Source: Pseudomonas lini (GTDB lineage Bacteria > Pseudomonadota > Gammaproteobacteria > Pseudomonadales > Pseudomonadaceae). From it: DNA of 64,000 nt. Position numbers and translations under genes: made by a program. This document shows, piece by piece, positions 24,297-32,837 of this stretch; positions within the stretch are counted from its first letter, which is position 1, and every line of letters begins with the position of its first letter. A model generated the notes under the pieces. It worked only from the letters and a program-made list of their open reading frames with translations. It did no database searches and was not told where the DNA came from. Where the stretch lies: the NCBI RefSeq assembly GCF_030812475.1, contig NZ_JAUSSR010000004.1, positions 248,001 to 312,000 on the forward strand, written 5' to 3'.

Positions 24297-24645
24297 CACG
24301 CGCCCTCCCTGTCGCACCGCTCTTGATATCGGCGACGCCGCCAGGTACACCGTCCGGCGGCGCCACCAGGACCCACAGGTCCTTGCGTTCGGCGATCGGG
24401 TCCATCGGCGGGTTGCGCAGGTAACGCTGCTCCACCAGCTGTTCGATGGAATCGGGGTAGCGCCCGGTGTCGCCGTAATAGTGGTCCAGCGCCTCGCGCA
24501 TCGCCGACAGGCTCTGGCGCAGGGTGGTCTCCTTCGAGGCTTCGAGGCTGTTGAAATAGCGGGGCAAGGCGATGGTCATCAGCGTCGCGATGATTGCCAT
24601 GACCACCATCAGTTCCAGCAGGGTAAAACCCTTTTCCCGGCGCAT
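24271..24645 (-). CDS. GspG-like pseudopilin
   Basis: A 124-residue prepilin: MRREKG|FTLLELMVVMAIIATLM with Glu5 present. The helix ends in LPRYFNSLEASKETTLRQSL, and HYYGDTGRYPDSIEQLVEQR and NPPMDPIAERKDLWVLVAPP follow, matching the small GspG-type fold. The partner prepilin peptidase is not in this window and must come from elsewhere (PilD/XcpA in Pseudomonas). It sits 3 bases behind the next pseudopilin gene. Confidence 0.85.
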   Translation of the reverse strand: MRREKGFTLLELMVVMAIIATLMTIALPRYFNSLEASKETTLRQSLSAMREALDHYYGDTGRYPDSIEQLVEQRYLRNPPMDPIAERKDLWVLVAPPDGVPGGVADIKSGATGRARDGSLYAEW

Positions 24646-24648
24646 AAG

Positions 24649-25128
24649 TCACCACTCCCGGTAGGCGATGCCGTTGAGACCCTTGCCGCGCGCCTGGGAG
24701 TAGACGTCAAAGACGTCTTCGCCCTCCCGCGGGCTTTGAGCCGTACTGTCATAAGAGCGCAAACCCCAGCCGCCTTCGTCGTCGCGCTTGACCGAGGCCA
24801 GCGGATCGCGGGGCACCCGGCGCAGGAAATAGAACTTGGCGCCCTTGGCACTGCGCACATCGCGCACGCCGTCCACCAGCACTTGCAGATTCGGTGGATA
24901 GCCGCTGTTGTTCAGCGATTTCTCTATGTAGCCGGCGTCGAAGGCGCGTTTGTAGGCATCGATGGCGTCGCGAATCTGGTACAGGGCCGTGCGCAACTCC
25001 TGCTCCTTGCCCCGGCGCACCACCGTCTCGGTCAGCGGCGCGGCCATGCCGGCCAGCAGGCCGATCAGGGCCAGCGTCACCACGACTTCGATCAGGGTAA
25101 AACCGCGTTGCGAGGCGTTCATGATCAA
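24649..25128 (-). CDS. GspG/GspH-like pseudopilin
   Basis: A 159-residue prepilin: NASQRG|FTLIEVVVTLALIGLLAGM with Glu5. The extended helix includes RRGKEQELRTALYQIRDAID, then NNSGYPPNLQVLVDGVRDVR, KFYFLRRVPRDPLASV and WGLRSYDS, typical of the secretion-system pseudopilin family found next to TPR-bearing secretins. The start overlaps the secretin stop codon. Confidence 0.83.
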   Translation of the reverse strand: MIMNASQRGFTLIEVVVTLALIGLLAGMAAPLTETVVRRGKEQELRTALYQIRDAIDAYKRAFDAGYIEKSLNNSGYPPNLQVLVDGVRDVRSAKGAKFYFLRRVPRDPLASVKRDDEGGWGLRSYDSTAQSPREGEDVFDVYSQARGKGLNGIAYREW

Positions 25129-26957
25129 GGCTTCTCGATAACGACTTGGGTGGTGACCGCGACCGGCCGATCGATCGCCGCAGGCGCGCCAGCCGACTCC
25201 AGCCGCCGGTCCGGCGCCTGGATGTGCATGCTGGTTTCGGTGCCGGTAGGAAATTCCATGTCCGAGGGGCTCTGGTACGGCAGGTTGCGCACGATCCGCG
25301 GGGTGATCGACAGCACCAGTTCCGACTTGCCGACGGTGTCCTTGTTGCTGCCGAACAAGCGACCCAGGCCCGGAATGTCGCCGAGACCGGGAATCTTGTT
25401 GCCGGTGGCGCCGTGGTCGTTGCGCATCAGGCCGGCGAGGATCTGGGTTTCGCCGTCATGCAGACGCAGGGTGGTCTGGGCGTTGCGGGTGTCGACCTGA
25501 ACCGGAATCGTGCCCTGGCGGGTCGGCTCCAGCGGGGTGGCGTTACTGACTTCCAGGGCGATCTTGATCGCCACTTCGTTGTTCAGGTGCACGGTCGGCT
25601 GCACTTCAAGTTTGAGACCGACATCCAGGTAGGTGACGCTTTCGGTGATCACCGGACCCTGGGTCGACGGCACCGAGGTGGCGCTGATGATCGGCACGCG
25701 CTGACCGATGTGGATACGCGCCTGTTCACGGTTGCTGACGCGAATCACCGGGCTGGCCAGGGTGTTGATGTCGTTGTCCTGGGCGTTGATCTTGGCCTGG
25801 GGCGAGGGCGAGATGCTGATCCGGCCGGAGTTGATGCCCTTGAGCTGATCGAGCAAGGTCACCGCCGAACCGTCGCTGTTGACCACGCCGAACGTGTTGG
25901 GCCATTGCAGGCCGAGGTCGAGAATGCGCTGGGTCGCGACTTCCATCACCTCCACCTCCAGCACCACTTCCGGGTTGGACTGGTCCTGGGACTGCAGGAG
26001 TTTTTCCGCCATGCGCACCGCGTCTTCGCTGTCGCGCATGGTCAGGGTGTTGAGGCGTTCATCGACGAACACGTCACGGGTCTTGAGCATGGTCTTGATC
26101 ATGTTCAACGCGGTGTTGGCATCGATGCTGGTCAGGTAGAAGGTGCGCATCACCAGTTCCTGGTAATCCTTGACCTTCTGCGGCGAGTCCGGGTAGATCA
26201 GCAAGGTGTTTTCGTTCACCACTTTCTGGTGCAGCTGGTTCTGTTGCAGCAGCAATTCCACGGCGTCTTCGATGCGCACGTCGCGCACGAAGATGGTGGC
26301 TTTCATGTCCGGGCGCAGGTCCTTGTCGAAGATGAAATTCAAACCGGCGACCTGGGACAGCACTTCAAAAATAACCTTCAGGTTGGCGTCGCGAAACTCC
26401 AGGGTCACCGGCCGGTCCAGGCGGGTGCGCAGCTGCGGATAGGTGATCACGTTACGGCTTTGCACCAGGCGGATGTTGCCTTGCAGTTCCAGCGCGCCCT
26501 CATTCTTCGGATCCAGCTCGAGGATCTGTTTCACCTGGCGGTCGGCGCCGTAGATGTCACCGCGGCGCAGGTCGCCACGGGCCAGTTCAAGCTTGTCTTC
26601 CATGCTGCGCAGGTAGTCGAGCTGGCGCAGGGCGTCCTGGGCGCGGCGGTTGTTGGGTTCAATGGTCAGCACCCGGCTGTAGGCCATGCGTGCCGAGGCG
26701 AAATCCCGGCGTGCACGATCGGTGTCGCCCTGGGTCAGCAGCGCCGTGATCGCCTTGGCCCGACCGCTGTTGCGCAACAGGTGCAACTCGGTATCGCGAG
26801 GGTTCTCCCGCAGCCCCTCCTCGACCCGGGCCAGGCCGGCTTCGTACTGGCCCTGCTCGATCAGCTCGGACGCTTCCTTGTTGGCCACTTGCGCCGTACT
26901 GCACGCGGCCAGCGCTACGCACAGGCCAAGGCTCATCAACAACCGGGATTGGTTCAT
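25125..26957 (-). CDS. Outer-membrane secretin with N-terminal TPR region (GspD/MshL-like)
   Basis: A 610-residue lipoprotein secretin: signal MNQSRLLMSLGLCVALAAC with lipobox. TPR-like helices follow at about 30-150 (EEGLRENPRDTELHLLR, LTIEPNNRRAQDALRQLDYL). Next are an STN/N0 domain (VTLEFRDANLKVIFEVLSQV), an N1 ring domain and the secretin core (about 330-565) with GQRVPIISATSVPSTQGPV, SVTYLDVGLKLEVQPTVHLN and IPGLGDIPGLGRLFGS. It builds the outer-membrane gate of a type II secretion or MSHA-like system. It lacks the multiple N-domains of classical GspD, and the TPR part is more like MshL-type or non-canonical secretins. Confidence 0.9.
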   Translation of the reverse strand: MNQSRLLMSLGLCVALAACSTAQVANKEASELIEQGQYEAGLARVEEGLRENPRDTELHLLRNSGRAKAITALLTQGDTDRARRDFASARMAYSRVLTIEPNNRRAQDALRQLDYLRSMEDKLELARGDLRRGDIYGADRQVKQILELDPKNEGALELQGNIRLVQSRNVITYPQLRTRLDRPVTLEFRDANLKVIFEVLSQVAGLNFIFDKDLRPDMKATIFVRDVRIEDAVELLLQQNQLHQKVVNENTLLIYPDSPQKVKDYQELVMRTFYLTSIDANTALNMIKTMLKTRDVFVDERLNTLTMRDSEDAVRMAEKLLQSQDQSNPEVVLEVEVMEVATQRILDLGLQWPNTFGVVNSDGSAVTLLDQLKGINSGRISISPSPQAKINAQDNDINTLASPVIRVSNREQARIHIGQRVPIISATSVPSTQGPVITESVTYLDVGLKLEVQPTVHLNNEVAIKIALEVSNATPLEPTRQGTIPVQVDTRNAQTTLRLHDGETQILAGLMRNDHGATGNKIPGLGDIPGLGRLFGSNKDTVGKSELVLSITPRIVRNLPYQSPSDMEFPTGTETSMHIQAPDRRLESAGAPAAIDRPVAVTTQVVIEKP

Positions 26958-27472
26958 TGCGTGCTCCCCACAGACAAGGTCTGGGACAAATGCAGAGGCA
27001 GGTAGACAAAGCTCAATTCCACATCGGAAATGCCCTCGATCCGCCAGGTTTCGTCGATCACATCCCCTTTGCGCACGACGTATATTTTTTCGCCGTTCTG
27101 CAAAAACACTTGCAGGTCGGAACGGTCATTCAACTTGCCGATGAACTGGAACGGCATTGGCGGTGCGCTGGGGGCTTGCACCACCGGGGTGACGATGACG
27201 GGTTGTTCGGTGACGCTGGCAAGCGTCGGGGCCGCCTTCCAGCTGCGGGCGGCGAACAGGTCGCCAGCCGGGGTCAGGTCCTTGACCACCGCCGGTTTTT
27301 TAGCGGCCGCCGTCGCTGGCAGTGCACCGCGGGTTTTGCTGGTACTCGAGGTGGACGCGGGGGCGACCGAGACCTCTATCTCCTGCGACGGCATCCAGTA
27401 GTCGGGCAACCAGGTCAGCGCCGCCGCCACGCCGAAGAACGCCGCCCAACCCATTACGCGCTTGGTATTCAT
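26954..27472 (-). CDS. GspC/PilP-like inner-membrane linker protein
   Basis: A 172-residue protein with one N-terminal transmembrane helix (VMGWAAFFGVAAALTWLPDY), a Ser/Thr/Ala-rich periplasmic linker and a small C-terminal beta domain. That domain has PFQFIGKLNDRSDLQVFLQN, KIYVVRKGDVIDETWRIEGI and DVELSFVYLPL, the pattern of the GspC HR/PilP domain that contacts the secretin. It overlaps its neighbours on both sides. Some annotations of related loci use the name secretion system X. The role as linker between inner platform and secretin is inferred from domain layout. Confidence 0.75.
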   Translation of the reverse strand: MNTKRVMGWAAFFGVAAALTWLPDYWMPSQEIEVSVAPASTSSTSKTRGALPATAAAKKPAVVKDLTPAGDLFAARSWKAAPTLASVTEQPVIVTPVVQAPSAPPMPFQFIGKLNDRSDLQVFLQNGEKIYVVRKGDVIDETWRIEGISDVELSFVYLPLHLSQTLSVGSTQ

Positions 27473-28020
27473 CATGACCTCGACAGGTAAAGGGTCATGC
27501 GGATCCGCCCGGTCAGGTCGGTGTCGGCGATTTTCTTGCGCTGGAACTCCACGTCCTCGACCACCACCGCTGGCAACTGGCCGAGCAAGGCATGCAGGAA
27601 GCGCCGCAGTTGCGGGTAGGTGCCGCGCACCGGCAGCAGGATCTGATAGCGGGCCAGGTGCGTCTTGGGGTCGATGCCCAGGGAATACTCGCCCCGGGCC
27701 AGGGTGATGCGTTCCTGGGCCGCCAGCGCGTAGATCTTGTCGATGGCGACTGTAGCCTGTGGTTGCGACGGCAGCTTGCTGCGGAAGTCGTCGAGCTGAC
27801 GTTGCGGCACCACCGGGGCGGCGACGCTGCCGTCTTCGACCCGGGCCAGGTACTCGCCGGCTTCGCGGGTCTGCTGGCTGAGGGTTTGCAGCGCCTGCCA
27901 GTCCGGCATCAGGCCGCCCAGGCCATACAACAGCGCCAGCAGCAGCATTGCCAGCCCGGCCAGGCCGGGCACGCCCAGCCCCTGCAGGTATTCGTGGACG
28001 ATCAATCTAGGGATTTGCAT
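27472..28020 (-). CDS. PilO/GspM-like inner-membrane protein
   Basis: A 182-residue bitopic protein: a short cytoplasmic start, one membrane helix (LAGLAMLLLALLYGLGGLMP), coiled coil, then a ferredoxin-like periplasmic domain with ERITLARGEYSLGIDPKTHL, YQILLPVRGTYPQLRRFLHA and LPAVVVEDVEFQRK, typical of PilO/GspM. ATG at 28020 overlaps the upstream PilN-like gene by 14 bases. Together with the PilM-like and PilN-like proteins it should form the inner-membrane alignment complex. Confidence 0.8.
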   Translation of the reverse strand: MQIPRLIVHEYLQGLGVPGLAGLAMLLLALLYGLGGLMPDWQALQTLSQQTREAGEYLARVEDGSVAAPVVPQRQLDDFRSKLPSQPQATVAIDKIYALAAQERITLARGEYSLGIDPKTHLARYQILLPVRGTYPQLRRFLHALLGQLPAVVVEDVEFQRKKIADTDLTGRIRMTLYLSRS

Positions 28021-28552
28021 CGCCAATCTCCCAAGCAGCCGACAGGTTGAATTGCACCGGTTGTTCCGGCGATTTGACGACGATTTCGTGGCTGAGCAGC
28101 GACACGTCGGACAGCTCGTCGCTGGCTTCCAGACGCTGGTGGAACGCGAGCATGGCTTCCAGATCCCGTGCCTCGGCGCTGATCCGCACCTGGCCTTTGC
28201 GCGCATCGGGGGTAAGGGTCAGCAAGGCGATATCATCCCGGGGCATCTTTTCGAGCATGGCGAACAGCCGCTCCCAGGGCCGACGCAGTTGCTGCGAAAC
28301 CTTGCGCATCTCGGCCAGGTTCTGCGCCTGTTCCCGGGTTTCGGCCGGGGTCAGGCTGGTCTTGGCGCCGGTGTCACCGGTGAGCACGCGCTGGGCGGTC
28401 TGCAGATGGCCTTGCTGTTGCGCGGCCTGTTCATTGAGGTGCTGCTGGACGAAGAAGCAGCCCAGGGTCAGCACCAGGCCACCGGCCAGCAGGCTCCAGC
28501 CCAAGGGGCCCGAGCGGCGGCGCGGCTGAAAGTCGAGCATCAGGGCGCGCAT
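28007..28552 (-). CDS. PilN/GspL-C-like inner-membrane protein
   Basis: A 181-residue protein with cytoplasmic start MRALMLDFQPRRR (the kind of N-terminal strand by which PilN binds PilM), one transmembrane helix (GWSLLAGGLVLTLGCFFVQQ) and coiled coil. A periplasmic domain follows (LTLTPDARKGQVRISAEARD, MLAFHQRLEASDELSDVSL). Its start codon begins 1 base after the stop of the PilM-like gene (TGACATG). Fits the PilN half of a split GspL. Confidence 0.78.
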   Translation of the reverse strand: MRALMLDFQPRRRSGPLGWSLLAGGLVLTLGCFFVQQHLNEQAAQQQGHLQTAQRVLTGDTGAKTSLTPAETREQAQNLAEMRKVSQQLRRPWERLFAMLEKMPRDDIALLTLTPDARKGQVRISAEARDLEAMLAFHQRLEASDELSDVSLLSHEIVVKSPEQPVQFNLSAAWEIGDANP

Positions 28553-28553
28553 G

Positions 28554-29357
28554 TCAGGCCACCGCCCGGGACATGACGTACAACGCATCGCGTACGCCGG
28601 TCCGGTCTTCTTCAAGGGTGCGCAATAGCACACCGGGTACGTCGGGCTGCGCCTCGATACGCGCCGGCGCATGCAGGTAAACGCTCAATGGCCGTTCACT
28701 GGTGGAGGCCTGCAACTGGCTTTCACGACCGATCAGCGCGGTCAGTGCGGCGTCGCTGTCGCCGGTGCCGACCGAACGCACCGCCGCCCAGCGCCCTTCC
28801 CGGGCCAGCAGCAATACACTGCGCACCGGCTCGGCGACCACGAACAGGAAATCGCCGGCATCGAGGCTTTTATCGAAGTGGTTGAAAGCGGCCATCAGGT
28901 ACGGCTGCACCGAGCGCAAGCGCAGGCCGCGCTCGCTGACCAGGCTGCGCAGGCGCGCCAGCAGGTCTTGCGGCAGCGCACTGGCGACGCGGTCGTAGCC
29001 CGCGGGCTCGGCCGACAGCACCAGGCTCCAGGGTTGAGTCGGTACGCCGAAGAGGTCTTCGAAACACAGGTGCGCGAACCCCTGCAGTTCATCAGGGCTG
29101 CTGATCTGGTCGCTCCAGGGCACCAGGCAAAAACGACTGAAGTGCCCGGAAATCACCACGCTCAATTCGGCACCGGCCCGGGTATGTTCAGCCAGCAGGC
29201 AGTCGAGGGTGTCCAGGGCCACAGCCCAGGCATGGAACCCTTCGTCGATAAAGCCGACGCTGCCCAGCCACAGGGTTTCGTTACCCTTGCGCTGGCCGAG
29301 GCCGACGCCGCTGGCGCCGAGCACGGCGACAAAACGATCACGAGACAAAAGTGACAC
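28554..29357 (-). CDS. PilM/GspL-N-like cytoplasmic protein
   Basis: A 267-residue soluble protein with no membrane segment, weakly matching the actin-like fold of PilM and the GspL cytoplasmic domain (RFVAVLGASGVGLGQRKGNE, ELSVVISGHFSRFCLVPWSD, LQGFAHLCFEDLFG, GDFLFVVAEPVRSVLLLARE). A GTG start at 29357 is chosen because GGAG lies 7 bases before it and a longer frame has no good start. It overlaps the end of the ATPase gene by 20 bases. The function is inferred from gene order (ATPase, M, N, O, P, secretin). Confidence 0.68.
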   Translation of the reverse strand: MSLLSRDRFVAVLGASGVGLGQRKGNETLWLGSVGFIDEGFHAWAVALDTLDCLLAEHTRAGAELSVVISGHFSRFCLVPWSDQISSPDELQGFAHLCFEDLFGVPTQPWSLVLSAEPAGYDRVASALPQDLLARLRSLVSERGLRLRSVQPYLMAAFNHFDKSLDAGDFLFVVAEPVRSVLLLAREGRWAAVRSVGTGDSDAALTALIGRESQLQASTSERPLSVYLHAPARIEAQPDVPGVLLRTLEEDRTGVRDALYVMSRAVA

Positions 29358-31044
29358 GATTGATCTCCTCGAGCGTGGTCCGCCCCTCTGCAACCAGTTC
29401 CAGAGCCGACTCGCGCAGCAGGCGCAAGCCACGTTTGCAGGCGTGTGCCTTGATTTTCGAAACCGGTTGGCGCTCGACGATCATCTGCCGCAGCTCGTCG
29501 TCCAGGTGCAGCAGCTCGGCGATCGCGGTACGCCCGCGGTAGCCGGTGCCCCGGCAATGGCCGCAGCCTTTGCCGTGGACGAAGTGGTAGTGATCGACCT
29601 GCTGTGGGTCGAGTCCGCTGAGGCGCAGTTCTTCATCGGTCGGGTTGCTCGGCGCGCTGCAACTGGCGCACACAAGACGGATCAACCGTTGCGCCAGCAC
29701 CGCGTTGAGGGCCGAGACCAGGCTGTAAGGGTCGATTTCCATCTGGGTGAAACGGCCGATGACGTCGAACACGTTGTTGGCGTGGATGGTGGTGAACACC
29801 AGGTGTCCGGTGAGCGCCGACTGCACCGCAATCTGCGCGGTGTCGGGGTCGCGTATTTCACCGACCATGATCTTGTCCGGGTCATGGCGCAAAATCGAGC
29901 GCAGGCCGCGGGCGAAGGTCAGGCCTTTCTTTTCGTTGACCGGGATCTGCAGCACGCCGGGCAGTTGATATTCCACCGGGTCTTCGATGGTGATGATCTT
30001 GTCCACGCCGTGGTTGATCTCGGTGATCATCGCGTAGAGGGTGGTGGTCTTGCCGCTGCCGGTGGGGCCGGTGACCAGCACCATGCCGTAGGGTTCGGCG
30101 GCCAGCCGACGCAGCTGGCGCAGGGTGTGTTCTTCAAAACCCAGGGCCTGCAACTGCACGCCGCTGACCTTGTCCGCCAGGTCCTGTTTGTCCAGCACCC
30201 GCAACACCGCGTCTTCCCCGAAAATGCTCGGCATGATCGACACCCGGAAGTCGATCTGCCGGCCGCTGATGCCGATCTTGAAGCGACCATCCTGGGGTAC
30301 GCGTTTTTCGCCGATGTCCAGTTCGGCCATGACCTTGACCCGGGAAATCACCTGTTCGGCGAACTCGCTGCCCTGGATCTTGCTGATGTTGTTCAGCACG
30401 CCGTCGATGCGGTACTTGATCACCAGGCCGCTGCCGGTGGTGCCCAGGTGGATGTCGCTGGCGTGCATTTTCAGCGCGTCGTACAGGGTCGAGTTGACCA
30501 GCTTGACCACCACGCTGGCGTCTTCGCTGATGCTGGTCAGGGACAGGCTTTGCAGGGTATCGATTTCGATGTTGGCGTCGGCCTGGGCGTTGAGCGATTC
30601 CACTGCGTGGAAGCTCTCTTCGTGACGCGCCAGGTAGGCTTTGAGGTCGTCGGCGTGCACCAGGTACAGCGGCGCGCCGTGCAGGCAGTCATCGATCCAG
30701 GCCAGGCGCGAGCTATCGAAGGGGTCGGCAAACACACCGATGACCGCATCGGCGTGACGCAGAAGGATGAATTCGCGCTTGAGGCATTGGGCCAGGGTGA
30801 CCCGGTCGAACACCGGGGTGGCTTGAAACAGGCTGTCGGTGTCGAGCACCGGATAATGCAGGGTCGCGCCCAGGCACTGGATGAAGGGCATGGGGGCCAG
30901 TTCGCACAGCACCCCGAGGGCTTCCAGGACCCGCTCGCCGGAACTGGTGGCCCGGGCCCGGGCCTGGGCAAGTTGCTCACTGGAAAAACGGGACGGTATA
31001 CAGTCCAGCAGCGCCGGTTCGACGGCAAGGGATAGACGGTCCAT
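29338..31044 (-). CDS. gspE: GspE/PilB-type secretion ATPase
   Basis: A 568-residue AAA ATPase. An N-terminal GspE_N-like domain (about 1-160) is followed by the catalytic core with Walker A GPTGSGKTTT (about 325), Asp box TLYAMITEINHGVDKIITIEDP, Walker B LRHDPDKIMVGEIRD and His box LTGHLVFTTIHANN. A zinc-binding pair of motifs, CASC and CGHC, follows, as in GspE and PilB. It should power pseudopilus assembly on the inner membrane with the GspF protein encoded at 45.3-46.5 kb. Good GGAGA site before ATG 31044. The 66-base gap to the upstream receiver gene fits one operon. Confidence 0.93.
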   Translation of the reverse strand: MDRLSLAVEPALLDCIPSRFSSEQLAQARARATSSGERVLEALGVLCELAPMPFIQCLGATLHYPVLDTDSLFQATPVFDRVTLAQCLKREFILLRHADAVIGVFADPFDSSRLAWIDDCLHGAPLYLVHADDLKAYLARHEESFHAVESLNAQADANIEIDTLQSLSLTSISEDASVVVKLVNSTLYDALKMHASDIHLGTTGSGLVIKYRIDGVLNNISKIQGSEFAEQVISRVKVMAELDIGEKRVPQDGRFKIGISGRQIDFRVSIMPSIFGEDAVLRVLDKQDLADKVSGVQLQALGFEEHTLRQLRRLAAEPYGMVLVTGPTGSGKTTTLYAMITEINHGVDKIITIEDPVEYQLPGVLQIPVNEKKGLTFARGLRSILRHDPDKIMVGEIRDPDTAQIAVQSALTGHLVFTTIHANNVFDVIGRFTQMEIDPYSLVSALNAVLAQRLIRLVCASCSAPSNPTDEELRLSGLDPQQVDHYHFVHGKGCGHCRGTGYRGRTAIAELLHLDDELRQMIVERQPVSKIKAHACKRGLRLLRESALELVAEGRTTLEEINRVTFVS

Positions 31045-31113
31045 GGCATGCTCTCCAACGCCGGGGGCTTTGAGCCCTGTCGACGCGGCGAGCCGTTACG
31101 GCCTGTCGCGCCC

Positions 31114-31647
31114 CTAATCCCCGGTGAGCAATTGTCCGTCGTCTGGTGCCTTGGAAGTCGATGAGGTTCTTCGACGATCTGCCAGCACCCAACTGCCGTC
31201 GTACAACTGCAGCGGGAAACTTTCGGTCCTGCTCTGGCGTCGTTCGACAAAACCTTCGGAGCTGCTCATGCCTGCTTTGGGTTCGCGCTCCACGCCCAGA
31301 AGATCGCAGACTGCTCGGGCCAATTCCGCCAATGGAAAGGGTTTGAACAGGATATGACTGACTCCGAGTTGCCGGGCCCGCTCACAGACTTCAGCGGTTG
31401 GGTGCCCCGTGATCAGTACAAAATGACAATTCCTGTTCCGGCGGACAGCATCGAGCACCTCAAAGCCTTCCATATCGGGCAAGCGGTAATCGAACACCAT
31501 CACATCGGGTGCAAACCGTTCGGCTTCACCGATACCCGTCGCACCGTCATGTGCAATCCGGACGTCCAGCCCTTGCGCCTGAAGGTAATCCTTGAGGTTT
31601 TCGGCAAGGAGCTGTTCGTCTTCGACAACCAGTACTTTGTTTAACAA
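31114..31647 (-). CDS. Stand-alone response-regulator receiver protein
   Basis: A 177-residue protein: a receiver domain at 1-120 with phosphoacceptor Asp53 (VFDYRLPDMEGF), Thr/Ser switch in LITGHPT and Lys in LFKPFPL. A 55-residue polar tail shows no DNA-binding or enzymatic domain. Its N-terminus resembles the MnxR-like receiver (VEDEQLLAENLKDYLQ against VEDDELLAENIQTYLE), so the two may be fed by the same kinases. It is the first gene after the sigma-54 promoter of the secretion operon. It might control secretion-motor activity, as PilG-like proteins do, or act as a phosphate sink. Confidence 0.8.
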   Translation of the reverse strand: MLNKVLVVEDEQLLAENLKDYLQAQGLDVRIAHDGATGIGEAERFAPDVMVFDYRLPDMEGFEVLDAVRRNRNCHFVLITGHPTAEVCERARQLGVSHILFKPFPLAELARAVCDLLGVEREPKAGMSSSEGFVERRQSRTESFPLQLYDGSWVLADRRRTSSTSKAPDDGQLLTGD

Positions 31648-31713
31648 GGTCGACTCCTTGAAAACCGCAGGTCCGATGTTCCAGCCCTGGGAGTGCGCCC
31701 TTTACAGGACTAA

Positions 31714-31729
31714 CGCACACTTCATGCCA
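31714..31729 (-). promoter_or_regulatory. Sigma-54 promoter of the secretion/csgEFG operon
   Basis: On the minus strand TGGCATGAAGTGTGCG has GG-N10-GC spacing, and its -24 half is identical to that of the mnxG promoter (TGGCATG). Transcription would begin near 31702, 55 bases before the receiver gene. Confidence 0.65.
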
Positions 31730-31801
31730 GGCCGGGCGCCGGTATTATTCTCTGTTCATGTCCTTGAATTTGAAGACAATGCCCTATCGTCCAGCAAGTA
31801 C

Positions 31802-31865
31802 TGCCCCCAAAGACGGGGAAGCGTGTGGATGGGCACTGAAGCTCTTTCCCCACTATTGGGGGGTA
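31802..31865. promoter_or_regulatory. Two candidate MnxR enhancer sites (secretion operon)
   Basis: CCCC-AAAGAC-GGGG at 31805-31818 and CCCC-ACTATT-GGGG at 31848-31861 are two full copies of the shared palindrome, with centres 43 bp apart. They lie about 75-145 bp upstream of the -24/-12 promoter. The second begins just past the stop of the isomerase gene. Confidence 0.65.
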
Positions 31866-31870
31866 AACCT

Positions 31871-32824
31871 TCATTCATCGTCAATACGCTCGATTCGATT
31901 ACTGGAACGTAACTGCGCCAGAACGTCTCGACGAGCCTGGGCCTGTTTTTGCCGGGCGAGGTACACCCGAACCATCTCAAGCCCTTGCTCCTCTGAGACA
32001 TCGGTCGCCTCCAGGTGGTTCTGCACATAAATAAGATGCCAGCCGACCGCCGTGCGAACCGGCTCGCTGACGGCTCCCGGCTTCAGGGCGAACGCCGCCG
32101 CTTCGAACGCCGGCAACATGCGCCCCCGGGGGAAATAGCCCAGGTCCCCGCCTTCGCTGGCGGATGCATCTTCGGAGCCGGCCCGGGCCACGCTGGCAAA
32201 GTCCTCGCCCTGAGTGATTTTCACACGCAACTGCTCCAAGCGTAGCCGCGCCGCTTCAACTGTGGAAGGGTCGGCATCTTGCGCCACCTTGATCAGGATG
32301 TGCCGGGCCTGGACCTCTTCGGGCCGGCTCATTTCAGCGCGATGCGCTTCATAGAAGGCGCGGATCTGCTTTTCATCCGGTTCGGCGGCCTTGGTCAGGT
32401 CGGCGAACACCTGACGGGCGGCGAGTTCACGGCGGGTGTACTCGATATAACCGGCTTCGTCGAAGCCGGCATCTTCAAGGCGCCGGGCGAACTTATCCGC
32501 ATCGCCGATGGCCTGGCGGGTCTGGTCGACCTGGCTGTGGACCATGGCGTCGCTGATCACCACCCCGCGCTTGACCGCTTCCTGCCACAGCAGCTCGCGG
32601 TCGATCAACGCGTCGAGAGCGGCCTGCCGCAGTTGCTTGTAGGCCTTGGGGTTGCGAATGCTCGCCACTGCCCGGCCCTGGTCCTCGAGGAATTCGGCGA
32701 AATAACGCTCCAGGCGCCATTCGGAAATTTCCTCGCCGTTGACCCGCGCGGCAGCCGGGCTATTGCCGCCAAACGCCACGGGCATCCACATCGTCATAAG
32801 AATCAGCACAGTGTTGAGTTTCAT
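31871..32824 (-). CDS. SurA/PpiC-type periplasmic peptidyl-prolyl isomerase
   Basis: A 317-residue exported protein (signal KLNTVLILMTMWMPVAFGG). The N-terminal SurA/PrsA-like chaperone helices run to about 185 (NGEEISEWRLERYFAEFLED, ALIDRELLWQEAVKRGVVIS). A parvulin domain follows (about 190-285: VQARHILIKVAQDADPSTVE, GGDLGYFPRGRMLPAFEAAA, VRTAVGWHLIYV). It probably folds periplasmic clients of this cluster, for example the large oxidases or secretion substrates. Of two adjacent ATGs, 32824 has the better spacing (6) to GGAGG. Last gene of the run that starts behind mnxG. Confidence 0.87.
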   Translation of the reverse strand: MKLNTVLILMTMWMPVAFGGNSPAAARVNGEEISEWRLERYFAEFLEDQGRAVASIRNPKAYKQLRQAALDALIDRELLWQEAVKRGVVISDAMVHSQVDQTRQAIGDADKFARRLEDAGFDEAGYIEYTRRELAARQVFADLTKAAEPDEKQIRAFYEAHRAEMSRPEEVQARHILIKVAQDADPSTVEAARLRLEQLRVKITQGEDFASVARAGSEDASASEGGDLGYFPRGRMLPAFEAAAFALKPGAVSEPVRTAVGWHLIYVQNHLEATDVSEEQGLEMVRVYLARQKQAQARRDVLAQLRSSNRIERIDDE

Positions 32825-32837
32825 CATCGACCTCCGG

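Noticed and set aside
25146..27005. Plus-strand 619-codon frame opposite the secretin gene
   Set aside because: Antisense shadow with biased composition. The secretin is unambiguous.
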